A stretch of DNA of 64,000 nt, taken from the NCBI GenBank assembly GCA_963775295.1, contig CAVZIK010000006.1:2108001-2172000 (forward strand). The letters are read 5' to 3'. Positions 33,335 to 41,731 of the stretch are shown one piece after another; position 1 is the stretch's first letter, and every line of letters begins with the position of its first letter. Position numbers and translations under genes: made by a program. A model generated the notes under the pieces. That model was not told the DNA's origin. It worked only from the letters and a program-made list of their open reading frames with translations, and did not search any database. Source of the stretch: JAMDEO01 sp963775295. Lineage in GTDB: Bacteria; Actinomycetota; Thermoleophilia; RBG-16-64-13.

Positions 33335-34081
33335 CTAGTAGACCATGATGGCGGGGCGCATGATCGCCCGGCGTGCCAGTTGGTCATAGGTCCATACTCG
33401 ATGGAGGCCTGCATCATGTTGGTTGAGATACCTTAGACGCGCTCGTTCACGTTCTGACATCAAGCTCCATCTGCCAATCAAGATGGCGTATCGAATCACC
33501 GGGCTGTCAAACCCATCGTAGTCACGCCAAATGCTCCTGAAATGCGCCGCCTCCAGCATTAGGAAGCTGCCACTGGCAGCCCTCTGTGGATGGACTGGGA
33601 GTTCGACGGCACGCTGGACCAAGTCCTGAACACAGGACTTCCTATTCGAGCGAATCCATTCATCCCAGTCGCGGACTTGACCCATAGCCTGCTGCAATCG
33701 TCTTGCAGGCGTTCCCTTCTTGGTGAAGAGACTGGCCGAGGCGGGCTCGATTTCTACCAGGGTTACTTGGCAGCCTCCTTGCTCGTACGAGAGGACAGCG
33801 AAGTCGGCGACGTAGAGTGAACTAATGGCGGGCTTAGTGAGAAACGCCAGATCGTTTGCCTGGCCGTGCGCCATCGCACCAAGCAGCAGACGCGGGTGGT
33901 CTCTCAGCACGCCTTGGCATTCCTCTTCCGAAGCATCGCGACTGATCACCATTGCGAGAGCATTCACGTCATCGTAGTCAGGGAACATTGCGTCGCGTTG
34001 AACTGAGAGATCATCAAGATCCAAGGTCCCTGAGAAGATCTGCTGTAACACTTGCAGCGCCTGCTTGTTCAAGTCAGTCAT
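33335..34081 (-). CDS. Shedu-type defence nuclease (DUF4263, SduA-like)
   Basis: 248 residues from ATG 34081. The C-terminal two thirds match DUF4263: FLTKPAISSLYVADFAVL near residue 82, CQVTLVEIEPASASLFTKKG near 104, then RRLQQAMGQVRDWDEWI near 128. This is the PD-(D/E)XK-type arrangement, with Asp in VADF and the Glu pair in VEIE. Shedu proteins are single-gene antiphage nucleases. The N-terminal ~70 residues have VLRDHPRLLLGAM, the short region preceding the nuclease in many Shedu proteins. No partner gene is needed. The final residues (RRAIMRPAIMVY) are ordinary. The 295 bases downstream, to AbiV, hold no gene I can support. Confidence 0.8.
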   Translation of the reverse strand: MTDLNKQALQVLQQIFSGTLDLDDLSVQRDAMFPDYDDVNALAMVISRDASEEECQGVLRDHPRLLLGAMAHGQANDLAFLTKPAISSLYVADFAVLSYEQGGCQVTLVEIEPASASLFTKKGTPARRLQQAMGQVRDWDEWIRSNRKSCVQDLVQRAVELPVHPQRAASGSFLMLEAAHFRSIWRDYDGFDSPVIRYAILIGRWSLMSERERARLRYLNQHDAGLHRVWTYDQLARRAIMRPAIMVY

Positions 34082-34245
34082 TGCAGCCCCCCAGGCCAGG
34101 TTCTCATGAGTTAGGTGTGGGTGAGCTTGTTTGGAGCTAGCCCAGCATTCCCCGGTCCGTTTAGCCTTCTAGCGCGTCAGGCGCGCCCATCATCCATAGT
34201 GCACCATACAACAGGCGACGCAGGCATGTCGCCTGCAGGCGCTTG

Positions 34246-34530
34246 TCAGACAGACGCGTCGCGAATGTGCGTCAGGACGTCGGGGATTGGATCATTGTAG
34301 AAAGGCGAGATGTCAACCCCATACTGTTCCCAAACACGTGCTATCAGCTGTTCGCGCCCGCCCACGTAGTGCTCCCAAGAGGAAAGGCGGCTCTCATTCG
34401 ACACGAACGAGGTCAACATCGAGGTGCCGAGCACCTGCTCCCAGAATTCGTCGATGAAGAGACGGAGTGCCTGAATCCCATCGTCGGGTGCAAAGCCGTG
34501 AACCGCACCGGCTTCAGTGGAGACTCATTT
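34246..34530 (-). pseudogene. C-terminal fragment of an unidentified gene
   Basis: On the minus strand the frame is open from a TGA near 34530 to the stop at 34246. It reads sensibly (DDGIQALRLFIDEFWEQV, then SRLSSWEHYVGGREQL, FYNDPIPDVLTHIRD) but has no start codon before ATG 34434, well inside the well-ordered stretch. It therefore looks like the tail of a longer protein whose front is lost. I do not recognise the family. Confidence 0.45.
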
Positions 34531-34640
34531 GTTTGAGTCGGGCCTCCTCAGCCGAGATCGGCGGGGCAGACATTAATCGGCGATGGCGTTCGTTTCCAGA
34601 GGTGAAGCGTAGGCGGACTCTGCGTCCCCTGCTTCGGCCG

Positions 34641-35219
34641 CTAGGGCAGCTGAGCCAGTAGCTCCCAAGCCAGATCAACGCGGCTACGAGAGATGGGGTA
34701 GCGCAGGCGGGCAGGGTCCAGGTCGCAAATGCGGACTCGATCAAGCCCGTCTCCATCCTTGAGCACCCAGAGCACTCGAAACATCGACTCGGAGTCACTC
34801 ACTGGCGTGGGGCGCTCGAGGACCGTCTCATCGTTGATCGAATGCAGCTCCACGGCGAAGAGGGCCCGGGCGAGGATCCGGGAGTCTACGCCTTCTGATA
34901 TTCCCAACTCCTTGACCCTGACCACGCTTTTCGCCCCATGCTCCGGATCCCGGCCATCGTGAGTTCGGCCGATGTCATGCCAGGCAACGGCGAGCACAAG
35001 AGATTCGAATTCGTCAGAGTCAAGACCGACGGAGGCGGCTATTGAGCAACAGTGGATGAGCACTCTCCGGGTGTGGGATAGACCGTGAATGCTCGCCGGT
35101 CTTTTGAACCACCGTGGCTCTATGGGGTAGGCGTAAGGATCGAAAGACTCTGCATGGATCTGCGGACTCCCCGGTGGATTCACTGGCTGGCCATCCTCAT
35201 AGGCCGCAAGCTCCGTCAT
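34641..35219 (-). CDS. HD-domain phosphohydrolase (intact copy)
   Basis: 192 residues from ATG 35219, overlapping the stop of the upstream alarmone hydrolase (ATGA). HD-superfamily metal ligands are visible: IHGLSHTRRVLIHC near residue 43, AVAWHDIGRTHDG near 76, DPEHGAKS near 92, and LKDGDGLDRVRICD near 156. This pattern marks metal-dependent phosphohydrolases of nucleotides; the substrate is unknown. Being coupled to a (p)ppGpp-hydrolase-like gene suggests a related nucleotide. About 90% of residues match the IS21-disrupted copy at 31284-31840, so the cell had two versions. Confidence 0.8.
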   Translation of the reverse strand: MTELAAYEDGQPVNPPGSPQIHAESFDPYAYPIEPRWFKRPASIHGLSHTRRVLIHCCSIAASVGLDSDEFESLVLAVAWHDIGRTHDGRDPEHGAKSVVRVKELGISEGVDSRILARALFAVELHSINDETVLERPTPVSDSESMFRVLWVLKDGDGLDRVRICDLDPARLRYPISRSRVDLAWELLAQLP

Positions 35220-35863
35220 GATTCGCTGTCACGGGCGAGAGCCTCGAGTTCTTCGACCGTCCGCCTTAAGTCCTCTGTCAAGGGTGAGGGGAAACGCGTG
35301 GTCAAGATGTCCGCCACGCTTCGGTAGTACCACAGCGAGTCGTCCCGGCTCGCATTGAAACGAGACCAGAGCTGTTCCCCCAAGGTCTTGCGGTCGCCAA
35401 GGACAGCGCGGGCGTTGTGCAGCTTGTCGGCCGCGGTTACCAAGAGGACCGGAGGAGACGCGCTCCTCAAGCAGCCCAAATGGTGTTCTTTTCTCTCTCG
35501 CCATGGGGGCTTCACAATGCCACTAGCCGCATCGCCATAGGCGTCGCTACAAGCGTCGACGATGTCGGCCACACGGTCTCCGAATTGGATGCGGATGTCT
35601 CTTAGCCGAGGCTCTCCACCCGAGTCTTCGACGGTGTCGTGAAGAAGAGCGGATACCACCTCGTCTTCGTCCCCACCATGATCAAGAACCAAGGAGGCAA
35701 CCGCCAAAGGATGGGAGATGTAGGGGATGGTCGTCCCCTTGCGGCAGTGACCGGTGTGCGCCTGGGCGGAATAGATGAGGGCTACTTCGAACCGGGTTGT
35801 GAGGCGCGTCCATTCGGAAGTCTGAGCGGGGCCCGCGACGTCTTCAGGGTGATGCCTCTCCAT
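35216..35863 (-). CDS. Small alarmone hydrolase-like HD protein (RelA/SpoT hydrolase domain)
   Basis: 215 residues from ATG 35863. It has the RelA/SpoT hydrolase layout without a synthetase domain: YISHPLAVASLVLDHGG near residue 47, VVSALLHDTVEDSGGEP near 68 (HD and ED), then IQFGDRVADIVDACSD near 90, and TAADKLHNARAVLGD near 143. Proteins of this size (MESH1/SAH type) remove pyrophosphate from (p)ppGpp. Thirteen bases separate it from the upstream XRE gene, and it overlaps the HD gene downstream, so the three form one operon. In some loci such hydrolases serve as antitoxins to alarmone-synthesising toxins, but no synthetase is visible here. Confidence 0.8.
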   Translation of the reverse strand: MERHHPEDVAGPAQTSEWTRLTTRFEVALIYSAQAHTGHCRKGTTIPYISHPLAVASLVLDHGGDEDEVVSALLHDTVEDSGGEPRLRDIRIQFGDRVADIVDACSDAYGDAASGIVKPPWRERKEHHLGCLRSASPPVLLVTAADKLHNARAVLGDRKTLGEQLWSRFNASRDDSLWYYRSVADILTTRFPSPLTEDLRRTVEELEALARDSES

Positions 35864-35875
35864 TCCCGGCGGCCT

Positions 35876-36379
35876 CTACCGGGCCAGCCGGCGCGCGTAG
35901 TCCAGGAGGCGCTCGATGTCCTCCTCGGCCATATTCTGCATCAGTCGCTCGAGTTCCATCATTGTTGCTTGCAGGTTGCGGTCCGGCTCCCGTGGCGGGG
36001 GCTCCGCTTCCCCCGAGAACTGGCCGAAAGGCTCTTCACGGGCCGGTAGCATAGAGGCAAAGCGGCGGACCCACTCCTTCTCCGAAGAGACCGGAGCCGG
36101 TGCCTCTTCTTGGGTCTCCATTCGCCCCTCGGTCGCTTGGGTCAGCTCGGACAGGCGCAGGCCTAACGCCTGGGCGATGGGGCCCAGCACCGAGGGCGAG
36201 GGGGGCTTGTTGCCGTTCTCGATCTCCGTCAAGTATGAGTAGGAGATCCTGGCCCGCTCGGCCAGCTCCCGCCGTCCGATGTCGAGCTCTGTGCGTCTCA
36301 CCTTGATCGTCCGTCCCAGGGCCTTTGAAAATCTCTGGGCGTAGTCCGATTCGTCATGCTGGCTGCTTCTGCGTCCCAT
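35876..36379 (-). CDS. XRE-family transcriptional regulator
   Basis: The start is ATG 36379 (MGRRSSQHDES), set by AGGAAG on the minus strand just upstream; the longer open frame to 36559 crosses the divergent promoter region. 167 residues. The helix-turn-helix lies at ~25-85 (RRELAERARISYSYLTEIE, then SPSVLGPIAQALGLRLSEL). The C-terminal half is charged and Pro-rich, and ends in a helix with EEDIERLLDYARRLAR. It heads the alarmone-hydrolase/HD operon and is divergent from the phosphoesterase at 36543. The inverted repeat at 36405-36460 is a candidate operator for autoregulation. Confidence 0.85.
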   Translation of the reverse strand: MGRRSSQHDESDYAQRFSKALGRTIKVRRTELDIGRRELAERARISYSYLTEIENGNKPPSPSVLGPIAQALGLRLSELTQATEGRMETQEEAPAPVSSEKEWVRRFASMLPAREEPFGQFSGEAEPPPREPDRNLQATMMELERLMQNMAEEDIERLLDYARRLAR

Positions 36380-36404
36380 GCGTCTTCCTGTCCGACCCGG
36401 GTGT

Positions 36405-36460
36405 AACACTACAACAGGACAATACCACGCTATCCGGTGACAAGCCAGTGCTATAGTGTT
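36405..36460. promoter_or_regulatory. Candidate XRE operator in divergent intergenic region
   Basis: AACACTA at 36405-36411 and TAGTGTT at 36454-36460 are perfect inverted copies 42 bases apart, in the 163-base space between the XRE gene and the phosphoesterase. TGCTATAGT at 36449-36457 resembles an extended -10 element for the forward gene. Binding by the XRE protein is inference. Confidence 0.4.
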
Positions 36461-36542
36461 GCAAACGTCACCAATAGAGTATAGAATGACGCTCACGGCG
36501 ACACGGGCATACCGTCCGGGCGCCAGTAGAGGGAGATCACAG

Positions 36543-37307
36543 ATGCGAACGTTCGTCATGTCAGATGCTCACGGCTACCCCGAGCTGATTCAGAATGCCC
36601 TCGATCACGGGGGCTTCCAGCCTGGGACGGACGGCTTTGTCTACGCAGGCGACCTGCTGGACCGCGGCCCCGACCCCGATGGCTGCATCGAGCTGGTCGA
36701 CCGCTACGCCACGGAGGTTCTACTGGGCAACCATGAAGTTGGCGTGCTGCTCGACTTCACCGTCTATCCCCGGACTGAGGAGAGTCAAGCCTGCCGGCGC
36801 GTCTTGTTTGACAGGACGCTGAACGTCGATCCGGGGCGCGCCTGGAAAGCGGCCGCGTGCATTGAAGGGGTGCTCGTCACTCACGCGGGTGTCTCGGTGC
36901 AGTACCAGCGGGTGTTCCGTGAGGAGTGCCAGGGAGATCCCTTACTCCTGGCGGCTCACCTCAACGCATCTTTCCTAGCCGCTATCAGGCGCGAGCTGGA
37001 GACGGGGGAGTGGGAGAAGGATGGCATCCTGGGCGACCAGGGTCCCACCTGGTTTCGACCTCGGCACTCCTACCTTCAGACTCTGTCCGGTCTCCAGCAG
37101 GCTGTCGGGCACACTCCGCCCATGCCTGAGCTGGAGAAGACAGGTCTTTACATGGTCGACCCCTGCGCGTGGCTGGGCATGAAAGACACTGGGCGGTTTC
37201 GCTACGCGGTGATCGAAGACGGGCGGGTTCGCGTGGAGGAGGGGACGCTCACACCCATTCTCCTGCGCGACCAGGCCTTAGGGCCTGAAGGGGCGTTCTG
37301 CTGCTGA
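36543..37307 (+). CDS. PPP-type metallophosphoesterase
   Basis: The start is ATG 36543 behind AGGGAGA, rather than the upstream in-frame codons that lie in the promoter region; 254 residues. All PPP-family motifs are present: MSDAHGYPELIQNAL near residue 6, YAGDLLDRGPDPDGC near 35, LLGNHEVG near 61, VTHAGVS near 116 and AVGHTPPMPELE near 190. These coordinate two metal ions in ApaH-, PrpE- and bacterial Ser/Thr-phosphatase-like enzymes. The natural substrate (dinucleotide polyphosphate or phosphoprotein) cannot be told. It is divergent from the XRE operon and 58 bases before the von Willebrand gene. Confidence 0.85.
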   Translation: MRTFVMSDAHGYPELIQNALDHGGFQPGTDGFVYAGDLLDRGPDPDGCIELVDRYATEVLLGNHEVGVLLDFTVYPRTEESQACRRVLFDRTLNVDPGRAWKAAACIEGVLVTHAGVSVQYQRVFREECQGDPLLLAAHLNASFLAAIRRELETGEWEKDGILGDQGPTWFRPRHSYLQTLSGLQQAVGHTPPMPELEKTGLYMVDPCAWLGMKDTGRFRYAVIEDGRVRVEEGTLTPILLRDQALGPEGAFCC

Positions 37308-37365
37308 AGCGCCTCCCGGACCGAACAAATGAAAGAGAAACCACGTTCCACAGGAGGTAACGGTT

Positions 37366-38658
37366 ATGAGTACATCAAACAACAATTCCACCACAACAAT
37401 CAAGGTACAGGCGCGCCTAAGCCATCCGGTTGTCCATGCGGGCGAACCGACGGAGGTCTTCCTGCGGCTCGATGTGACCGGGCTGGGCGAAACTGGGCAA
37501 CGGCCTTCTCTCGACCTGGCGGTGGTCCTTGACCGCAGCGGTTCGATGCAGGGGGAGAAGCTGCGGTATGCCAAGAAGGCCGTGGACACGCTCATCGATC
37601 GTCTGTTGCCCTCCGACCACATGGCCTTCGTGGTCTATGACGACCTCGTAGACACCGTCTTTGCCAGGAGGAAAGTCGACGATGCCCTGGTCATGAAGAC
37701 CAAAGCGGCACTCATCGAGACCGGGGGCTGCACCAATCTGTCCGGAGGCTTGGTGGAGGGCCTTCAGCAACTCGGCCAGGACAGGGGGGAGCTTCGCCGT
37801 GTGCTTCTGCTGTCCGACGGACTTGCCAATAAGGGGGTGACCGATCCTGATGGGCTGGCCGACATCGCCCAGCAAGGGGTGGCAGCAAGCAAGGGCGTCT
37901 CCACGTTCGGCGTCGGTGCTGACTTCAACGAGGATTTGCTTCGGACCCTGGCCGATGTGGGCGGAGGCAACTACTACTACATCGCCTCCCCTGACGACAT
38001 CCCCGGCATCTTCATGGAGGAACTGGGCGAGCTCGGGGATGTCGTGGCTCAGAACGTCCTGCTCGATTTCAAGCCGCAGGGGGCAGAGATCCTGGGAGTC
38101 CTTGGTTTCAACTCACCCAGTCTCCCGGCTCAAGCCGGTGACGTGCGCGCGGGAGCCGTGCGCTCGATCATGCTGGCTCTTGCGGTGCCCCCCAGGGACG
38201 AAGGAGAGGTGGTCCTCGGCGAGGTGATCTGCCGGTGGACCCTTCTCGATGACGCGCTCCTCCCCCGAGAAGAACGAATCACCGTGAGCGCCGTGAGCAG
38301 CTCAGACCTCAAGCGCTTCCAAGAGGCCGTGGATGAGGAGGTGCTCCGGGCCGCTCAATTGCAGTTGGCCGCCGACGAGAACCAGGCCGCCAGCCGCGCG
38401 GCCCGGGCCGGTGACGAAGCGGCGTATCAGATGCACGTGGATAGGGCTCGTAGAAGCCTCGACAGCTTGGGAGACATCGATGACCCCGGCGTTCGGGAGC
38501 AAAGATATCTGAACGAAGAGCTTCGCTCGGGCGGGTCGGAGAGGTTGCGCGAGGACCGCGACCTGCAGAAGCGCACCCACACATCTCAATACAGCCGCAG
38601 CCGGGGAAGGACCTCCAAGTGGTTCGAGGATGACCAGAAGAACCCGCGGAAGGACTGA
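37366..38658 (+). CDS. von Willebrand factor A-domain protein
   Basis: 430 residues from ATG 37366 with an ideal ribosome site (AGGAGGTAACGGTT). The VWA domain (~residues 45-220) has a complete MIDAS: LDRSGSMQGEK near 56 (D-x-S-x-S), GGCTNLSGG near 122 (Thr) and LLSDGLANKG near 149 (Asp). No signal peptide or membrane segment is seen, so it is probably cytoplasmic, unlike adhesive VWA proteins. The C-terminal ~110 residues are charged and helical, then Ser/Arg-rich. Related cytosolic VWA proteins act with AAA ATPases or in stress loci. No such ATPase is adjacent. Function unknown. Confidence 0.8.
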   Translation: MSTSNNNSTTTIKVQARLSHPVVHAGEPTEVFLRLDVTGLGETGQRPSLDLAVVLDRSGSMQGEKLRYAKKAVDTLIDRLLPSDHMAFVVYDDLVDTVFARRKVDDALVMKTKAALIETGGCTNLSGGLVEGLQQLGQDRGELRRVLLLSDGLANKGVTDPDGLADIAQQGVAASKGVSTFGVGADFNEDLLRTLADVGGGNYYYIASPDDIPGIFMEELGELGDVVAQNVLLDFKPQGAEILGVLGFNSPSLPAQAGDVRAGAVRSIMLALAVPPRDEGEVVLGEVICRWTLLDDALLPREERITVSAVSSSDLKRFQEAVDEEVLRAAQLQLAADENQAASRAARAGDEAAYQMHVDRARRSLDSLGDIDDPGVREQRYLNEELRSGGSERLREDRDLQKRTHTSQYSRSRGRTSKWFEDDQKNPRKD

Positions 38659-38776
38659 TGAGAGTGCCCAAGACGACGCCGTCCTCAGCCAGGCAGCCGA
38701 GCGCTGAGGAGACGTTCATCCTGAATCCGAACGGCCGGTCTCGGGTATGAGCACTAGAACGAAGAATGGAGATCGC

Positions 38777-39556
38777 ATGTCCTATCGGGGGAGCCGCAAG
38801 CACGTGCTTGATTGGACCGGACGGCCGTTGTTTCTTGCGGAGCTCAAGACGCTCCTCGCCCCGGTCCCCGTGTGTTTTCCGGCTGACGCTAAGTTCATGC
38901 CTCGTGGCGCGAGCGCTCCCAGGGAAGCACGCCTGGAGAGCTTCGGACCGTATTCGGTCCCGGGCCGCGACGTCTGGGACGATCTCGAGGGCTGGTGGCT
39001 TTGCCACAAGGCCGGCGCGAACACTCCCAACTGGGATATTGCCGTTGCCTGCACGATCGAGGACAAACCCGGTCTTGTACTCGTCGAGGCGAAGGCCAAC
39101 TGGCGGGAACTCAGCAAGGGGGGCAAGCCGTTGGCGAGGGATGCGTCGCGCAGCAGCTGCGAGAACCACGACCACATCGGCAGTGCGATCCAGGAGGCCT
39201 GCGAGGGCTGGCGGCTTCTCGACAAGCGAGTGTCTATCACCCGCGACTCGCATTATCAGCTCGCCAACCGCCTTTCCTTCACCTGGAAGCTCGCCGAGCT
39301 GGGTATACCGGTGGTGCTTCTCTACCTGGGTTTCACGGGCGATGAAGGCATCCGCGATGCTGGCCTCCCGTTCGCAGACGACGCTGACTGGCAGAGTGCC
39401 TTCGCTGAACACGTTGAGGGCGTCGTTCCGCTCGAACTATTCGACGGTCGGCGGAAGGCGGGATCGAAACCTGTATGGCTTGTCTTGCGCAGTCGACCCG
39501 TCATCGAGGCGTCGCCGCCCAGCGGGGCCGTGGCCAGGGTGCCCCTCCTACCTTAA
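38777..39556 (+). CDS. Hypothetical protein with PD-(D/E)XK-like core
   Basis: ATG 38777 follows GGAG at 38768-38771 and is preferred over ATG 38747, which lacks a ribosome site; 259 residues. NWDIAVACTIEDKP, then GLVLVEAKAN near residue 100 gives a D-x(n)-E-x-K pattern within a predicted sheet, as in PD-(D/E)XK nucleases and restriction-like proteins. The following segment includes SSCENHDHIGSAIQEA and later LAELGIPVVLLYLGF. I do not recognise a named family. Cytoplasmic; no membrane segments. It follows the VWA gene by 118 bases on the same strand. A role in restriction or repair is inference only. Confidence 0.6.
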   Translation: MSYRGSRKHVLDWTGRPLFLAELKTLLAPVPVCFPADAKFMPRGASAPREARLESFGPYSVPGRDVWDDLEGWWLCHKAGANTPNWDIAVACTIEDKPGLVLVEAKANWRELSKGGKPLARDASRSSCENHDHIGSAIQEACEGWRLLDKRVSITRDSHYQLANRLSFTWKLAELGIPVVLLYLGFTGDEGIRDAGLPFADDADWQSAFAEHVEGVVPLELFDGRRKAGSKPVWLVLRSRPVIEASPPSGAVARVPLLP

Positions 39557-40145
39557 GGCGTGCTTCGATGCCGGGAATCGCGCATTGGAGTTCACGAGCT
39601 GCTCGTGGCAGCGGCTCCTGGCGTCAGGGGCCGTGCCCGATGCTGTTGTCCAATGGGCTAGCGTGAAGCACGGTCTCGAACCCTCGACGGCTCGGCCGAG
39701 GGCGTAGCCTGTTCTCGCTTGGAGTTCGCCGACTTGAGTCGTCGTTGGCTGAAGCGGTTTGTCACATCTTATCCGCTGGACGCCCCAACTCGAGGACCCG
39801 ATGACGTTGGGCCAGACTGGTGGCGGTTCGGATGGCCCTTCCGCCTCCGCCACCGTCGCCCGACAGTGATGGTTGCCTGAGTTGGAGCCGCTAGCGGCTT
39901 GCTCAGCCTGGTCGGCTGTCTTGCCGATAGGAAGACTGCAATGAAGATCAAAGCCGGGGAGTGAGCAGACAAGGGTTCATATGCCTCGGAGGTGGTTTCA
40001 CGCTCCGAGGGCTGATGACGAGGTGCGGTGGCGTCGTCAGGTGTTCGGGATGGCAGAACCAAGACCTTCGGGAATCTATATCAGGTCTACGTGACCTGAT
40101 GATACTGATTCCTATCGCTGAACGACTGACTGGCAAAAGGAAGAG
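39557..40145. other. 589-base stretch without a supportable gene
   Basis: Several short frames occur on both strands but none combines a ribosome site with convincing protein sequence. The last ~170 bases may hold the promoter of the small membrane protein at 40146. I see no repeat or RNA structure here. Confidence 0.5.
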
Positions 40146-40268
40146 ATGAAACCAAACAGACTGTGGCGTCCGCTATTTGGCAAACTCTTCGCCTATACCT
40201 TCATGCTGATGATACTGATCGTCATGATCGCCTTGGTCGCGAAACTGATCGAGTTTCTGTCTAACTAA
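40146..40268 (+). CDS. 40-residue single-pass membrane protein
   Basis: ATG 40146 is preceded by AAAAGGAAGAG, a good ribosome site. The product begins MKPNRLWRPLFGKLF, continues with a hydrophobic helix (YTFMLMILIVMIALVA) and ends KLIEFLSN. Positive residues before the helix predict an N-in orientation. It lies 53 bases before the ComEC-like gene on the same strand. Function unknown; small proteins of this kind often modulate a membrane partner. Confidence 0.6.
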   Translation: MKPNRLWRPLFGKLFAYTFMLMILIVMIALVAKLIEFLSN

Positions 40269-40321
40269 CTGGCAAGAATTACGAGCATATAGGAGCTAGA
40301 AACTTGGTTTGGAGGGATACG

Positions 40322-41731
40322 GTGGGTTTGGGAGCGAAAAGTGGTGGTCTGCGTACCAAAGTAAGGAAGGACGTTCCGCGTGTTAGGAGGAACCTGCAGC
40401 GCATTGGAGTTCTGCTAGCAGTCCTCTTTCTTCTGATCGGGGCGCCACTCCTTTACGGCTGCGCGGGCCAGGCAAGCGCAGCTCAGCCCACGGTCTCCAC
40501 AACCCTTGCCGCGGTCGTTCCGTCCGCGACCATCACCAGTGCGCCGGCGACTTCCATTACCGCGGCCCCGAGCGCCACCACCGCGACGGTCGCCAGTGCA
40601 CCCACCCCGGCGGGCACCCTGCAGGTCCACTACATCGACGTGGGCCAAGGCGACTCCGAACTGATCATCTCGCCTGAAGGCAAAATCATGCTGATCGACG
40701 GGGGAGACAGCGACTCCGGCGCTCTTGCCTACCTCAAGGCCAAGGGCATCACCCAGATTGACCTCATGGTGGCGACGCATCCCCACGCAGACCATGTCGG
40801 GGGCTTGGTCGATGTGCTTGACGCGCTCCCGGTAAAAGAAGTGGTGACGAGCGGGGTGTCGAGCACGACCAAGATCTACCAGAACTTCCTAGGTGGCATC
40901 GCTCGCGACAAAGCCGTCTACAAAGAAGTGAAGCAGGGAGACACCCTCACCCTGGGGAGTCTTGAGTTCTCCGTCCTAAGCGCGGACGCCAGTTTGGCAA
41001 GCAAGGACATGAACCAGACCTCCATCGTCCTTCGCCTGGTTTACGGCAAGGTCTCTTTACTCTTCATGGGGGATGCCGGCGACCCGATAGAGAAGGAGAT
41101 GCTGGGCGCGAACCAGCAGGTCTCCGCCCAGATCCTAAAAGTGGGGCACCACGGCTCAAGCACCGCGTCCTTTCCCGAGTTTCTCGCCGCCGTTCATCCC
41201 GAGCTTGCCATTTACAGCTCCGGGCTGGGGAACAGCTTTGGGCACCCGGCCGCCTCCACCGTCACCAACCTTAAAGATGCCGGGGCCACCGTGTATGGGA
41301 CGGACGTAAGCGGGACGGTGGTCGTGACCTCAGACGGCAGCACGTATAGCGTAACGTGCGAGAAGGAGGGCCCTAGCGCCCCGCCCGCGGGGGAGACTAC
41401 CGAGGCAAGCCCCGAGACCTCCACGACTGTCGCTTCCTCGGGCCCTCTTGCCCTTAAGGTGGTGTCCCTCACCAGTCCTATCGGCGCTGGCTCGACCGCC
41501 AACCTGACGGTGAAGACCGCTCCGGGGGCCAACTGCACGATCACCGTCTACTACAAGAGCGGAGCGAGCAAGGCCGCGGGCCTGGGTGACCAAACAGCGA
41601 GCGAGAGTGGTGCCGCCACGTGGAAGTGGAAGGTGAGCGCAGGGACCACCAAAGGCGTCTGGAAGATTGTGGTAACGGCAGAGGCCGGAGGGCAAGAGCA
41701 AACCATCGAGATCCCCTTTGAGGTGACGTGA
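40322..41731 (+). CDS. ComEC-like metallo-beta-lactamase-fold hydrolase, membrane-anchored or secreted
   Basis: GTG 40322 behind GGAGGG is preferred to TTG 40304; 469 residues. A hydrophobic segment near residues 28-45 (VLLAVLFLLIGAPLLYG) ending before a Cys could be a signal or lipoprotein anchor, followed by a ~50-residue Ser/Thr/Ala/Pro linker. The hydrolase domain (~95-350) shows VHYIDVGQGDSELI, ATHPHADHVGG (H-x-H-x-D-H), LLFMGDAGD and LKVGHHGSSTAS, as in the C-terminal domain of ComEC. The last ~95 residues form an Ig-like domain with ITVYYKSG. Family members degrade one DNA strand or act as extracellular nucleases or phosphodiesterases. It overlaps the DUF3006 gene (GTGATG). Confidence 0.82.
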   Translation: MGLGAKSGGLRTKVRKDVPRVRRNLQRIGVLLAVLFLLIGAPLLYGCAGQASAAQPTVSTTLAAVVPSATITSAPATSITAAPSATTATVASAPTPAGTLQVHYIDVGQGDSELIISPEGKIMLIDGGDSDSGALAYLKAKGITQIDLMVATHPHADHVGGLVDVLDALPVKEVVTSGVSSTTKIYQNFLGGIARDKAVYKEVKQGDTLTLGSLEFSVLSADASLASKDMNQTSIVLRLVYGKVSLLFMGDAGDPIEKEMLGANQQVSAQILKVGHHGSSTASFPEFLAAVHPELAIYSSGLGNSFGHPAASTVTNLKDAGATVYGTDVSGTVVVTSDGSTYSVTCEKEGPSAPPAGETTEASPETSTTVASSGPLALKVVSLTSPIGAGSTANLTVKTAPGANCTITVYYKSGASKAAGLGDQTASESGAATWKWKVSAGTTKGVWKIVVTAEAGGQEQTIEIPFEVT

